Shown: positions 29,549-38,013 of the stretch, one piece after another
Numbering within the stretch: the stretch's first letter is position 1
Layout: the number at the start of each line of letters is the position of its first letter
Source of the DNA: Isoalcanivorax indicus
Lineage (GTDB): Bacteria > Pseudomonadota > Gammaproteobacteria > Pseudomonadales > Alcanivoracaceae
NCBI RefSeq assembly: GCF_003259185.1
Contig: NZ_QGMP01000003.1
Span: 124,001 to 188,000, forward strand
Reading direction: 5' to 3'
Length of the DNA stretch: 64,000 nt
Made by a program: the position numbers and the translations under genes
The notes under the pieces: model-generated
Told to the model about the DNA's origin: nothing
Database searches by the model: none
Seen by the model: the letters and a program-made list of their open reading frames with translations, nothing else

Positions 29549-29562
29549 GTTGGAGAGCGGTA

Positions 29563-29997
29563 ATGAATGAAAATGAGCGCGTGATACGCGTCATCGAGTT
29601 GCGTCGTCGCATGATGCTGATCATGTTCGTGGTGGCGATCCTGATAGGCCTGTTCCTGGGCGCTGCGGCGCTGGGTTGGTTGCCGCTGGATCTGGAGGCG
29701 CATCAGCAGTTGTTCCAGTCACTGATGCTCGCCTATTTCGCCTCGGCGATGTCCTCGCTGGTGTTCATGGGCATGATGATGTTCATGGTGCGGGGCGCGA
29801 TCTGGGGCATCGGTATGGCGGTGTTGGGCCTGGTCGCGCTGATGGGCGCGATACCCTTTGTGGCCGCCATCGTGATCATCGTGGCCAACCGCATGGCCGA
29901 GCAGCGCATCAAGGCGTTGCGCGATGCGGAAGCTGAAAAAGTGGCCGCAGCACAGCGTGCGGCCGAGCAGGACGCGGAGGAAGACGCGGCCTCCTGA
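29563..29997 (+). CDS. Small hypothetical membrane protein
   Basis: 144 residues with three hydrophobic segments (about 18-38, 52-75 and 80-105) and a charged, Ala/Glu-rich tail (EAEKVAAAQRAAEQDAEEDAAS) likely to be a cytoplasmic helix. A preceding GAGAGCGGTA can serve as ribosome site. I do not recognise a family. It stands alone after a terminator and converges with the PhaC-like gene. Confidence 0.6.
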   Translation: MNENERVIRVIELRRRMMLIMFVVAILIGLFLGAAALGWLPLDLEAHQQLFQSLMLAYFASAMSSLVFMGMMMFMVRGAIWGIGMAVLGLVALMGAIPFVAAIVIIVANRMAEQRIKALRDAEAEKVAAAQRAAEQDAEEDAAS

Positions 29998-29998
29998 T

Positions 29999-30054
29999 GC
30001 CCGGCAGGGCGCCGGGCGTGTCGGGGCGGGTCTGTTCAGGCCGCTCTGTTCAGG
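29999..30054. repeat. Hairpin and short direct repeat between convergent genes
   Basis: GCCCGGC (29999-30005) pairs with GCCGGGC (30011-30017) over a 5-base loop. A 10-base direct repeat TCTGTTCAGG occurs at 30031-30040 and 30045-30054, the second copy running into the end of the PhaC-like gene. Probably a weak bidirectional terminator plus a small duplication. Confidence 0.35.
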
Positions 30055-31219
30055 ACGCCTGGCGCGCTGGCGGCGCAGCATCCTCTTCAATGCGCGGGTC
30101 AACGCGTGCGTCACGGCACTGACGGATCAACCAGTCCGCCACCACCGGCCAGTTGTCACGCGGCGCCTGGCTGCCCCCGAGAATACCCATATGGCCACCG
30201 CTCACCTCGTGATGCGTGATCGGCGCCAACGGCATCTGCACGCGCAGTGCCAGGCTGCATTCCCGTGTCACGATGGTGTCCTGACGCCCGGTGACCAGCA
30301 GGGTCGGCACGGTCACCGCAGACAGGTTGCCGCGCGGATGACGCATCGGCAGGCGTCCGCGGGCCACGCAGTTGTCGGTCCACAGATGGCGCACGATGTC
30401 CTGAATGACGGCGCCGGGGTACGCGTACATGTCGTCGAGGAACGCCGCGTTGGTGGCGTGGCTGCTGACGTAATCGCGATCCTCCAGACGGCGCCACAGA
30501 TCCAGATACCCCTTCAGCGTCGATACCGGCGTAATCAGCTTGAAACTCAGTGCATTGACCCAGCCCGGCGAGCGCAGCAGGGGCGCGGGCAACTGGTGTA
30601 CATGGCGCCCGGTGCGCCGCTTGAGCCAGCGCAGCTGCTGTGACAGGCGCCGGTACTGCACGCCCAGCGCGCCGTTGGCATGGTAGTCGCCGGGGGCGCC
30701 GACCAATGCCAGCGCGGCGATATCGGGGTCCTCACCCAGCGCGGTGTAGGCGTAGCTGAACAGGGCGCCGAAACTCCAGCCATGCAGTGCCAGACGGCGC
30801 TCACCGCTGTGGGCGCGCACCTTGTCCAGCAAGACGGGCAGGTGTTCCGCGAAATAGTGCTCCAGCGACCAGTGATCGTGGCGACGGCCCGGCCGCCCCC
30901 AGTCAATCAGGTAGACCTCGAAGCCCCGGGCGCGCAGGTAGCGCACCAGACTGCGTTCTTCAAACAGGTCGTACAACAAGGTGTTGGCGGCCAGCGGCGT
31001 GACCAGCACCAGCGGCACCTGCTGCCGGGTCCGGCTTACCGGCATCTCGTGACCGTCCACCGTGATGTGTTCGCTGGTGAGCGGCGGGTAATAGCGCAGG
31101 CGAATAATGTCCTGTTCGTGGATGACCTCGAACGGCGTGCGGTTGGCCTGGATCAGATCCTTGGGGCGTCGCAGCCAGTCGCGCGCATTGTCGTAGCGGC
31201 GACGCAGGGAAGACAGCAT
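30050..31219 (-). CDS. PhaC-like alpha/beta hydrolase with Ser nucleophile
   Basis: 389 residues. The overall layout is that of PHA synthase-like hydrolases: VTPLAANTLLYDLFEERSLVRYL, FEVYLIDWGRPG, the nucleophile elbow and an insert with a His in SGGHMGI. True class I-III PHA synthases carry Cys in GxCxG. Here the motif is GWSFGA with Ser149, so polyester synthesis is unlikely and hydrolase or transacylase activity is more probable. The ATG at 31219 has AGGAG upstream; a TTG seven codons earlier would overlap that site. The substrate is unknown. Confidence 0.75.
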   Translation of the reverse strand: MLSSLRRRYDNARDWLRRPKDLIQANRTPFEVIHEQDIIRLRYYPPLTSEHITVDGHEMPVSRTRQQVPLVLVTPLAANTLLYDLFEERSLVRYLRARGFEVYLIDWGRPGRRHDHWSLEHYFAEHLPVLLDKVRAHSGERRLALHGWSFGALFSYAYTALGEDPDIAALALVGAPGDYHANGALGVQYRRLSQQLRWLKRRTGRHVHQLPAPLLRSPGWVNALSFKLITPVSTLKGYLDLWRRLEDRDYVSSHATNAAFLDDMYAYPGAVIQDIVRHLWTDNCVARGRLPMRHPRGNLSAVTVPTLLVTGRQDTIVTRECSLALRVQMPLAPITHHEVSGGHMGILGGSQAPRDNWPVVADWLIRQCRDARVDPRIEEDAAPPARQAS

Positions 31220-31339
31220 GGAAGCACTCCTGTTGATCAATAGCCGGGGACCCTGGAATCGGGCGGCAGTGTAGCGGCCCGTCGGGTCAGGCCATTGGCC
31301 GGGGCGCCCGGGTCAATCCTGGCTGTGCGCTGGAGGCAT

Positions 31340-31834
31340 TCACTCTGGCAGATAGCCCAGCGGCAGGGCGGTGGAATCGATCACCTTGCGCATCACGAAA
31401 CTGGAGTGCACCCCGGTCACGCCCTCGATACGGGTAATCTTGCCCAGCAGGAACTGCTGATAGGCGTCCATGTCCGGTACCACCACCTTGAGCAGGTAGT
31501 CGGCGTCCTGGCCGGTGACCAGGTAGCACTGCTGCACCTCCTCGAAACTGGCCACGGTCTGCTCGAAGCGCTCGAAGCGTTCCGGCGTGTGCCGGTCCAT
31601 GCTGATCTGGATGATGGCCGTCAGGTCCAGTCCCAGCGCTTTCTGGTTCAGCAGGGTCACCCGGTTCAGCAGCACGCCGGCTTCCTCCAGCTTCTGGACT
31701 CGCCGCGAACAGGGCGAAGGCGACAGCCCCACGCGTTCGGCAAGCTCGAGATTGGTCAGGCCGCCATCCTCCTGCAGGGCCTGAAGGATGCGGCGGTCAG
31801 TGCGGTCCAGTTTGTGCGGAGCAGTAACGGGCAT
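31340..31834 (-). CDS. Lrp/AsnC-family regulator
   Basis: 164 residues. An N-terminal winged helix-turn-helix (LDRTDRRILQALQEDGGLTNLELAERVGLSPSPCSRRVQKLE) and a C-terminal RAM/AsnC ligand domain (TPERFERFEQTVASFEEVQQ... YLLKVVVPDMDAYQQF... VTGVHSSFVMRKV). The residue pattern SPSPCSRR in the recognition helix matches leucine-responsive family members. It is divergent from leuA across a 298-base gap, suggesting but not proving that it controls leuA. Effector not known. Confidence 0.88.
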   Translation of the reverse strand: MPVTAPHKLDRTDRRILQALQEDGGLTNLELAERVGLSPSPCSRRVQKLEEAGVLLNRVTLLNQKALGLDLTAIIQISMDRHTPERFERFEQTVASFEEVQQCYLVTGQDADYLLKVVVPDMDAYQQFLLGKITRIEGVTGVHSSFVMRKVIDSTALPLGYLPE

Positions 31835-31893
31835 GGGGTCTCCACAGGTCGATCACCGGATTATCCTGTTGCGGTGCGCAGCAGAAAGGGTGA

Positions 31894-31932
31894 AATATAT
31901 CGTAGTTTATATGATATGCGAAATAAATAGCC
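31894..31932. promoter_or_regulatory. AT-rich block between lrp-like gene and leuA
   Basis: A block of 39 bases, mainly A/T, in a GC-rich background, with a dispersed dyad ATATC (31897-31901) and GATAT (31913-31917). Such AT-rich dyads suit Lrp-type proteins, and the block probably also holds the minus-strand promoter of the regulator gene. No crisp -35/-10 pair for leuA is visible. Confidence 0.35.
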
Positions 31933-32020
31933 CTTTTCGGCGTAAACCAGGGCAATTCCGCAAACCCATTGCTCGGCCACGCGCCTAGACTATGCCTTGT
32001 CGCTGGTCCACAAGCCCGGC

Positions 32021-32070
32021 GGCTTCCCCGGCCCCTTCGCTCACAAGGCGGCCGGTGCCGGGGAAAAGCC
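32021..32070 (+). promoter_or_regulatory. Long hairpin in the leuA leader
   Basis: GGCTTCCCCGGC (32021-32032) pairs with GCCGGGGAAAAGCC (32057-32070), leaving a 24-base apical region that can fold further. It sits 63 bases before the leuA start. No leucine-rich leader peptide and no T-run follows, so classical attenuation is not supported. It could be a structured RNA or a transcription pause site. Confidence 0.35.
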
Positions 32071-32132
32071 CCCGCCCATCCGGCCCGGGCCACACACGTT
32101 CAGGGCGCAACCGCGCAATTCAGGAGTACGAC

Positions 32133-33806
32133 ATGGCGTTCGATCATCGCAAGTACCAACCCTTTACCCCCGTGCAGCGTCCCCAGCGCCGCTGGCCGGA
32201 GCAGGTCATCCGCACCGCACCGCACTGGTGTGCCGTGGACCTGCGCGATGGCAACCAGGCTCTGGTCAAGCCAATGACCGTGGCCCAGAAGATGCGCCTG
32301 TTCGACCTGCTGGTGAAAGTGGGCTTCAAGGAAATCGAGGTGGGTTTCCCGGCCGCCTCACAACCGGATTTCGATTTTGTTCGCGCCTTGATCGAGCAGG
32401 ACCGCATTCCCGCCGATGTCACTATCCAGGTGCTGACCCAGGCGCGCGACGAACTGATTGCCCGCTCGTTCGAGTCCCTCAAGGGCGCACGGCGGGCAGT
32501 GATGCATCTGTATAACTCCACCTCGCGCACCCAGCGCGAGAAAGTGTTCCGCATGGACGTTGCCGGCATCCGCGACATCGCCGTGCGCGGCGCCGAATGT
32601 GTCGCCCGCCATGCCGCACAGCAGCCGGATACCCAGTGGGTATTCCAGTATTCGCCGGAGAGCTTCACCGGCACCGAACTGGATGTGGCGGTCGACGTGG
32701 TCAACGCCGTGGTCAATGTCTGGCAGCCTGCCAAGGGCCAGCCGGTGATCATCAACCTGCCGGCCACGGTGGAAGTGAGCACGCCGAATGTGTTTGCCGA
32801 CATGGTCGAGCACATGAACGATCACATTATCCAGCGCGAGCATCTGCAGATTTCCGTGCACACCCACAACGACCGGGGCTGTGCCGTGGCCGCCGCCGAG
32901 CTGGCGGTGATGGCCGGTGCGGATCGGGTGGAAGGCACCCTGATGGGCAACGGCGAGCGCACCGGCAACATGGATCTGGTCACCATGGCCATGAACCTGT
33001 ATAGCCAGGGCGTCGACCCGAAGGTGGATTTCTCCGGCATGCGCGAGATCATCGAGACGGTGGAAGCGGTCACCGAGATCAGCACGCACCCCCGTCATCC
33101 GTATGCGGGCGAGCTGGTGTTCACCGCCTTTTCCGGCAGCCATCAGGACGCCATCCGCAAGTGCCTGGTGTTGCAACAGCCTGACGAGAAATGGGACGTG
33201 GCGTATCTGCCCATCGACCCGCGCGATCTGGGGCGTCGCTACGAGGAAGTGGTGCGGATCAACTCGCAGTCCGGCAAGGGTGGCGTATTGCATGTGCTGG
33301 AGCGCGATTACGGCATCACCTTGCCGCGCTGGTTACAGATCGAGTTTTCCCGCGTGGTCCAGCGTCAGGCGGAAGAACAGGCGGGTGAAATCGACGGCGC
33401 TGCGATCCATGCCCTGTTCGAACAGCACTACCTGGCGTCACCCAAGGGCTGGGAGCTGCAAGGCTACGATGTGCATCGCGAAGGCGATGTCGTGCGGGCC
33501 TCGGTGCGCATCGGCACCAGTGCCGTGGCCGAAAGCCTGGAGGGCGAGGGCAAGGGCGTGGTCGATGCGCTGGTCGCCGCGCTGATGGCGCGCACCGGCC
33601 GCCGTATCACGGTCGAAAGCTTTGATGAAATGGCCCTCAGCGAAGGCACCCAGGCCAGCGCCATGGCCTGTGTCCGGGTGCTGATTGATGACGAACCGGC
33701 CAGTGCAGCGGCACTGGCGGATGACACCACCTCGGCCACCTTGCAGGCCGTGTTGTCGGCGGTGGGGCATCGCCAGGGCAGCGCCGAGGTGCGTGCCAGC
33801 GCCTGA
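32133..33806 (+). CDS. leuA: 2-isopropylmalate synthase, type 2
   Basis: 557 residues. It condenses 3-methyl-2-oxobutanoate with acetyl-CoA, the first committed step of leucine synthesis. The catalytic TIM barrel has VDLRDGNQALVKPM near residue 38, HTHNDRG near 247 and GNGERTGN near 275; the C-terminal LeuA regulatory domain that senses leucine follows. The size is that of the longer IPMS subfamily used by pseudomonads. The start at 32133 has AGGAG seven bases upstream; the open frame upstream has no family sequence. It is followed by a strong terminator and stands alone. Confidence 0.95.
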   Translation: MAFDHRKYQPFTPVQRPQRRWPEQVIRTAPHWCAVDLRDGNQALVKPMTVAQKMRLFDLLVKVGFKEIEVGFPAASQPDFDFVRALIEQDRIPADVTIQVLTQARDELIARSFESLKGARRAVMHLYNSTSRTQREKVFRMDVAGIRDIAVRGAECVARHAAQQPDTQWVFQYSPESFTGTELDVAVDVVNAVVNVWQPAKGQPVIINLPATVEVSTPNVFADMVEHMNDHIIQREHLQISVHTHNDRGCAVAAAELAVMAGADRVEGTLMGNGERTGNMDLVTMAMNLYSQGVDPKVDFSGMREIIETVEAVTEISTHPRHPYAGELVFTAFSGSHQDAIRKCLVLQQPDEKWDVAYLPIDPRDLGRRYEEVVRINSQSGKGGVLHVLERDYGITLPRWLQIEFSRVVQRQAEEQAGEIDGAAIHALFEQHYLASPKGWELQGYDVHREGDVVRASVRIGTSAVAESLEGEGKGVVDALVAALMARTGRRITVESFDEMALSEGTQASAMACVRVLIDDEPASAAALADDTTSATLQAVLSAVGHRQGSAEVRASA

Positions 33807-33809
33807 AAC

Positions 33810-33840
33810 AAAACGCCCCCGCATCGCGGGGGCGTTTTTC
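33810..33840 (+). terminator. Strong intrinsic terminator after leuA
   Basis: Stem ACGCCCCCGC (33813-33822) with GCGGGGGCGT (33826-33835), loop of 3 bases, followed by TTTTT (33835-33839) and preceded by A-run. It lies four bases after the leuA stop and can also serve the convergent amidotransferase gene. Confidence 0.85.
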
Positions 33841-33850
33841 CTCAGGGCCA

Positions 33851-34567
33851 TCACGGCACGGGCGGGTTATCGCCGGGCGGGTTGGCCAGCCGGTTGAGCA
33901 GCCGATACAGACGCTGGTGCGTCGCCACCAGAATCGCTTCTGACACCATCAGCTTGTGCGGCGGGTCCACCCAGGTGCCCGGCACGATCTCGTCAGCGCA
34001 GTGCTCGCACAGGCCTTTCAACGTCTCCATATCGCATTCCAGATGGCATTGCAGCCCCATCACCCGGTCTTCCAGCAGAAAGCCCTGCTGTGTACAGGCG
34101 ACACTGGAAAACAGGTGCCGCGCGCCCTTCGGCAAGCTGAAGCCTTCGCCGTGCCAGTGCAGCACCGGCGGTGAGTCGGCGAACATGCTGGCGATATCCG
34201 GCGGGCAAGTCGGCGCCGGGGTGATCGTGAACCAGCCGATTTCCGGGGCACTGTTGCGGTGGATATCCGCACCCAGCACGCTGGCGATCAGTTGCGCCCC
34301 GAGGCAGATGCCGACCACCTTGCGGTCAGCCTCGATGGCCTGACGGATCAGACGCTTTTCCTCGCGCATCCAGGGCAGCTTGCCGTCGTCGCGGGCACTC
34401 ATTGGCCCGCCCATGACGAACAGCCAGTCGAAGTCATCGGGGCTGGGCCAACGGGTAACCTGGCGAGCTTCGATCACCTCCCAGGTGATCCCCTGGCGGT
34501 CCAGCCAGGTGGCGATGGCGCCGGGGCCTTCGAAGTGCACGTGCTTGATGATCAGGGCGCGCTGCAT
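33851..34567 (-). CDS. Class I glutamine amidotransferase-like protein
   Basis: 238 residues, class I GATase fold. The catalytic Cys sits in GICLGAQL near residue 88, the catalytic His/Glu pair in QCHLECD near 170. WLFVMGGPMSARDD near 48 forms the oxyanion strand. No synthetase domain is attached and no amide acceptor gene is adjacent, so it belongs to the free-standing GATases of the GMP-synthase-like type, possibly gamma-glutamyl hydrolysis or detoxification. Starts at ATG 34567 with a weak ribosome site. Confidence 0.85.
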   Translation of the reverse strand: MQRALIIKHVHFEGPGAIATWLDRQGITWEVIEARQVTRWPSPDDFDWLFVMGGPMSARDDGKLPWMREEKRLIRQAIEADRKVVGICLGAQLIASVLGADIHRNSAPEIGWFTITPAPTCPPDIASMFADSPPVLHWHGEGFSLPKGARHLFSSVACTQQGFLLEDRVMGLQCHLECDMETLKGLCEHCADEIVPGTWVDPPHKLMVSEAILVATHQRLYRLLNRLANPPGDNPPVP

Positions 34568-34677
34568 AGATGGTGTCTCGTTCTGGTTTCATCCTTCACG
34601 TATTGTGACGCAAGTCATGCTGCTGCGCCAGTCGCAAAGGTTTTCAGAAAACGATGGCGAATTCGCTATGCGAGCGA

Positions 34678-35475
34678 TCAGTCGCTGGCGGCGGGCTGTC
34701 CCCGGGCCAGGCCGCGTGGGGCCAGGACCAGCGTCTGGCTCTGCTCCGTCACCGGGGCCAGGCGGATGGGGTCATCGCTGGCGTAGTGCGCCGCCCCATC
34801 GACGATGATGGTGGCCTGCAGCTGCAATGGCTTCGTATCGTCCACCGCACGGGCATCGTAATACAAGCGGTAAGGGATGTGCGTCAGCCCTGCTTCCAGT
34901 GGGCGCACCTTGCGCTGGATATCGGTCACGTCCGGATCGCGGACATCGCGTGGTTCGATGTGCAGCGCCAGCACGGCACGTTCGGGCACGCTGTGCCCGT
35001 CGGGCAGCAGCAGTTCGCCCTCCACCCGTGCGGCGGCCTGGTCATTACGCCGCCACGGGCCGAGTACGCCCTTGTCTGTGGCGGTATCGTGTTCGCCGTC
35101 CGGATCGAGCTCGGTCAGCGTCAGGGTATGGCGGTGCAGGGTGTAGCCCACGGCCAGGGTTTGTGAGTCACCGCGGTGGCGGGCCAGGCTGTGCAGTGTC
35201 AGTGTCTGCTCGTCGGCCTGCCAGCGCTGGCCCTGCCAGGGCCCGTTGGGCAGCCAGTGCAGTGAGCCGTCGCGGCCCAGGACCATAACCCGATAGGTGC
35301 TGTCGTCTTCCAGCACCCAACTGCCGGCCAGCGGCAGTTGCTGCGCCGCCGGGGCGGCGGGGCGGTTGTTGTCGCCGACGGTCGGCACCCCGTCGGGAGC
35401 GGTGACGGGCGTCGGATCGGGCGTGTCGCCGCAGGCACTGAGCAGGGCAAATAGCGGGATGATCAACAGGCGCAT
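34678..35475 (-). CDS. YbaY/YscW-domain lipoprotein
   Basis: 265 residues. Lipoprotein signal MRLLIIPLFALLSAC (Cys15) and a Pro-rich linker. About residues 45-145 form a META/heat-shock-like beta region (SWVLEDDSTYRVMVLGRDGSL), then a YbaY/YscW-type domain (VEGELLLPDGHSVPERAVLALHIEP... and THIPYRLYYD... PIRLAPVT) found in lipoproteins that aid secretin-like assemblies or envelope stress. Function of this member is unknown. The following mtgA gene is 78 bases away on the same strand. Confidence 0.75.
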   Translation of the reverse strand: MRLLIIPLFALLSACGDTPDPTPVTAPDGVPTVGDNNRPAAPAAQQLPLAGSWVLEDDSTYRVMVLGRDGSLHWLPNGPWQGQRWQADEQTLTLHSLARHRGDSQTLAVGYTLHRHTLTLTELDPDGEHDTATDKGVLGPWRRNDQAAARVEGELLLPDGHSVPERAVLALHIEPRDVRDPDVTDIQRKVRPLEAGLTHIPYRLYYDARAVDDTKPLQLQATIIVDGAAHYASDDPIRLAPVTEQSQTLVLAPRGLARGQPAASD

Positions 35476-35553
35476 ACTGCTGGGGGGCTCCGGCTGATGG
35501 CAGGTGAAGAGGGGCTCAGGGCGTGTTTGAGGGTGTCAGGCCGGAGAGGTTCC

Positions 35554-36261
35554 TCACGGTGGCGCAACCTGATCCATGCGCGCCAGAATGATCTGTCGAT
35601 ACTGCAGCAGCCAGTCCGTGCGCCCGTGCTGATGGTAGTAGCGGGGCCGGGGCAATCGGGCGGCGAGGTCGGCGGCTTCCAGTGCGGTGAGTGCGGCGGC
35701 AGGCTTGCCGAAAAAGTGCTGTGCGGCGGCCTCGGCGCCGAAGATGCCTTCACCGAATTCGGCCACATTCAGGTACAGCTCCAGGATGCGCCGCTTGTCC
35801 AGGATCTGCTCCAGCATCAGGGTGATGGCCGCCTCTTGCGCCTTGCGTGGCCAGGATCGGCGCGGTGACAGGAACAGGTTGCGGGCCAGTTGCTGGCTGA
35901 TGGTCGAGCCGCCCGCCACGGTATCACCCGCCGCCCGGTTGCGCTCCAGCGCGTGGCGCACGCCGTCCCAGTCGATGCCGCCATGCTCCATGAAGCGGCT
36001 GTCTTCTGCGGCCAGCGCGGCGCGCTTCAGATGCACCGAGATGCGCTCGTAATCCACCCAGGTGTACTGCAATCGCGCGGCGGCATTGTCTGCCTGCAGG
36101 CGGTCCAGCTCACGGGCCATGAAGGCCGTTTCCAGGGGCGGATGGGTGCGGTACCACGCCAGCCAGGCGGCGAACCACAACTGCAGGACCAGGGCGGCCG
36201 CCAGCAGGACGGCCGGTACCCAAAACAGCAGGCGGCGCAGCAGGGAGGGGTGAGCAGGCAT
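35554..36261 (-). CDS. mtgA: Monofunctional peptidoglycan glycosyltransferase
   Basis: 235 residues. One N-terminal membrane anchor (LLFWVPAVLLAAALVLQLWFAAWLAWY) and a GT51 domain facing the periplasm. GT51 motifs: EDSRFMEHGGID with the catalytic Glu, GGSTISQQLARNLFLS, RKAQEAAITLMLEQILDKRRILELYLN and GIFGAEAAAQHFFGK. It polymerises lipid II glycan strands without a transpeptidase domain. Length and order are normal. The gene before it, 28 bases away on the same strand, is a lipoprotein hydrolase. Confidence 0.93.
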   Translation of the reverse strand: MPAHPSLLRRLLFWVPAVLLAAALVLQLWFAAWLAWYRTHPPLETAFMARELDRLQADNAAARLQYTWVDYERISVHLKRAALAAEDSRFMEHGGIDWDGVRHALERNRAAGDTVAGGSTISQQLARNLFLSPRRSWPRKAQEAAITLMLEQILDKRRILELYLNVAEFGEGIFGAEAAAQHFFGKPAAALTALEAADLAARLPRPRYYHQHGRTDWLLQYRQIILARMDQVAPP

Positions 36262-36289
36262 AGGGCAGGGTCCATCCGCAGAGGGGTGG

Positions 36290-37234
36290 CTATTGTTGCG
36301 CGTGGGCTCCTTGCTGACCAGCCCGCTGCTGATCCTCCAGCCACATCAGGATGTCGGCGGCGTAGTGGCCCCAGTGAGCGCCTTGCAACAGCAGATGCGG
36401 CGCCTCGGGATAGAAGCGGTAGGTCAGGCGTGGCGCCAGCTGGTGGCGCAGGCGCTCGATGGAGACCCGGGGAATCAGGTCATCGTTGCCGCCGTATAAC
36501 AGCAGCGACGGGTAGGCGATGTCCGCAGCGCTGTTCGATGCCCGATCGGTGAAGCGGATCAGGTCGCGGTAGGTGTCCATGCGCACCTGGCGCAGCACCT
36601 GCGGGTCTTCGGCCAGCCGTGCCGCACTGTGCGGGGTGTAGCGCGGGTCCTGCGGGTCGCGCGTCAGGGTGAAGGTATAGCCGGGCGTCAGGGTGGCGCC
36701 AACGGCCAGCGCGCCATTCCACAGATAGCGCGTGCGCAGCCCCGCGCGCACCGACGGTGCGGCCAGGATGGCGCCGGCCACGGGCAAGTCGCTGTCGCTG
36801 GCCAGCACGCGCATGGCGACGCCGCCGCCCATGCTTTCACCCAGCAGATAGAGCGGGGCGTCATAGTCTGCGGACCGCTGCCGGATACTGTCCCGGAGGT
36901 CGCGCAGCAGCGACTCGTCACCAGGCCAGTGACCGGCTTCGGGATGGCTGCCGAAACCGCGCTGATCGGCGGCGTACACGGCGAAGCCCCGTTCGGCGAA
37001 CCAGGGGCCAAGGTGATCGAAGGCTGCACGGTAATCCCCGAAACTGTGCAGGGCGATGATCACGCCGCGCAACTCGCCCTCCGGCTGCCAGACCGTCATC
37101 GCCGGGGCGTCATGATCTGCGCCCGCCGCAGGGCCACGGGCACAACCGCAAAGCAGCATCAAGACCAGTACACCGGCCACGATCAGGGGAGGACAGGGTG
37201 ACGGGCGAGCGGGTGCAACGGTGGAAAGGGGCAT
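36290..37234 (-). CDS. Lipoprotein alpha/beta hydrolase (monoacylglycerol lipase-like)
   Basis: 314 residues. Signal with lipobox LLCGC (Cys31), then a Serine-hydrolase domain: ALHSFGDYRAAFDHLGPWF, the DQRGFGSHPEAGHW segment, nucleophile elbow LGESMGGGVA, acid in YGGNDDLIP and His in APHLLLQG. The layout is that of monoacylglycerol lipases, displayed here on the envelope. ATG at 37234 is chosen because the signal begins there; the open frame upstream runs into the Zur-type site region. It is divergent from the zrg operon. Confidence 0.82.
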   Translation of the reverse strand: MPLSTVAPARPSPCPPLIVAGVLVLMLLCGCARGPAAGADHDAPAMTVWQPEGELRGVIIALHSFGDYRAAFDHLGPWFAERGFAVYAADQRGFGSHPEAGHWPGDESLLRDLRDSIRQRSADYDAPLYLLGESMGGGVAMRVLASDSDLPVAGAILAAPSVRAGLRTRYLWNGALAVGATLTPGYTFTLTRDPQDPRYTPHSAARLAEDPQVLRQVRMDTYRDLIRFTDRASNSAADIAYPSLLLYGGNDDLIPRVSIERLRHQLAPRLTYRFYPEAPHLLLQGAHWGHYAADILMWLEDQQRAGQQGAHAQQ

Positions 37235-37336
37235 GATGGGTCCATGACTGGCGTAACATGTGCACGTAACATCCATGCAGTACAAGAGGTCAGTGTTCCG
37301 GATGCGCCATGGGGATCGAGTGAAGGTCGTCATTTT

Positions 37337-37356
37337 TGTTATGTTATAACGCATCA
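37337..37356. promoter_or_regulatory. Zur-type operator
   Basis: The site TGTTATGTTATAACGCATCA has the central palindrome GTTATAAC and outer TG/CA pairs, matching the ATGTTATAAC-type Zur boxes of gammaproteobacteria in one half, with a weaker second half. It lies 73 bases before a zinc-uptake-type operon, where Zur control would be expected. The -10 and -35 were not located confidently. Confidence 0.6.
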
Positions 37357-37428
37357 CGGCGAGCCGAGACCATTTGCTGGAACTCGGCGTGTGCTGTCCG
37401 GTTCATAGTCCTCTCAAGGAGAATGCCA

Positions 37429-38013
37429 ATGACGTCTGTATTCCGACCTGTTGTGCCTGCCCGTCTGGCGCTGGGCGCTTGCATGCTGATGGCCCTGGTG
37501 CCGCTGGCATCCGCCCATGGCGCACACGTGCATGGCCAGGGCCATCTGCAAATCGTGCGTGAGGGGGGCATGTTGCATGCCGAACTGACCGTGCCGGGGA
37601 TGGATGTGGTGGGCTTTGAGCGGGTGCCCGAGGACGAGACCGGGAAGCAGGCCGTGCGTGACGCGCTGGCGTTGCTGGAACTGCCGGCCAATGTTCTGCG
37701 TACGCCGGCCGAAGCAGGTTGCACCCTCACCGGGAATCAGGCCGACACCGGGCTGCTGGCGGATGACCACGATCACCACGACCACCATCACGATCACGAC
37801 CATGGCCACGGCGACAATCATGACTCGGGGCACGCCGACTTTGTCGCCGCCTACACCTTCGATTGCAGCAACAGTGCCTCTCTGGACGCCCTGGACATCA
37901 CCCTGTTCGATCATCTGCCCGGACTGGAGCGGCTGATCGTGCAAATGGTGTCGGATGACGGCCAGCGCGAGCAGCGTCTGCGTCGTGGTCAGCGCACGGT
38001 CGCCTTGCCTTGA
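37429..38013 (+). CDS. zrgA: ZrgA-like zinc-uptake protein (DUF2796)
   Basis: 194 residues, periplasmic. Signal sequence ends LASAHGAHVHG. The mature protein begins HGAHVHGQGHLQIV, typical of DUF2796/ZrgA, and contains a His/Asp loop (residues 112-136, e.g. DDHDHHDHHHDHDHGHGD) that should bind Zn. A Cys pair (Cys99 and the one in TFDCSNS) could form a disulfide. In Vibrio cholerae the zrg operon supports zinc acquisition. The ATG at 37429 is spaced seven bases from AAGGAG; an ATG at 37423 lies too close. Its stop overlaps the ATPase gene (TGATG). Confidence 0.85.
   Translation: MTSVFRPVVPARLALGACMLMALVPLASAHGAHVHGQGHLQIVREGGMLHAELTVPGMDVVGFERVPEDETGKQAVRDALALLELPANVLRTPAEAGCTLTGNQADTGLLADDHDHHDHHHDHDHGHGDNHDSGHADFVAAYTFDCSNSASLDALDITLFDHLPGLERLIVQMVSDDGQREQRLRRGQRTVALP

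Noticed and set aside
31219-31240. TTG start for the PhaC-like gene at 31240
   Set aside because: It would bury the AGGAG that serves the ATG at 31219.
32001-32132. Leucine leader peptide before leuA
   Set aside because: Possible short frames lack runs of Leu codons and no attenuator T-run follows the hairpin.
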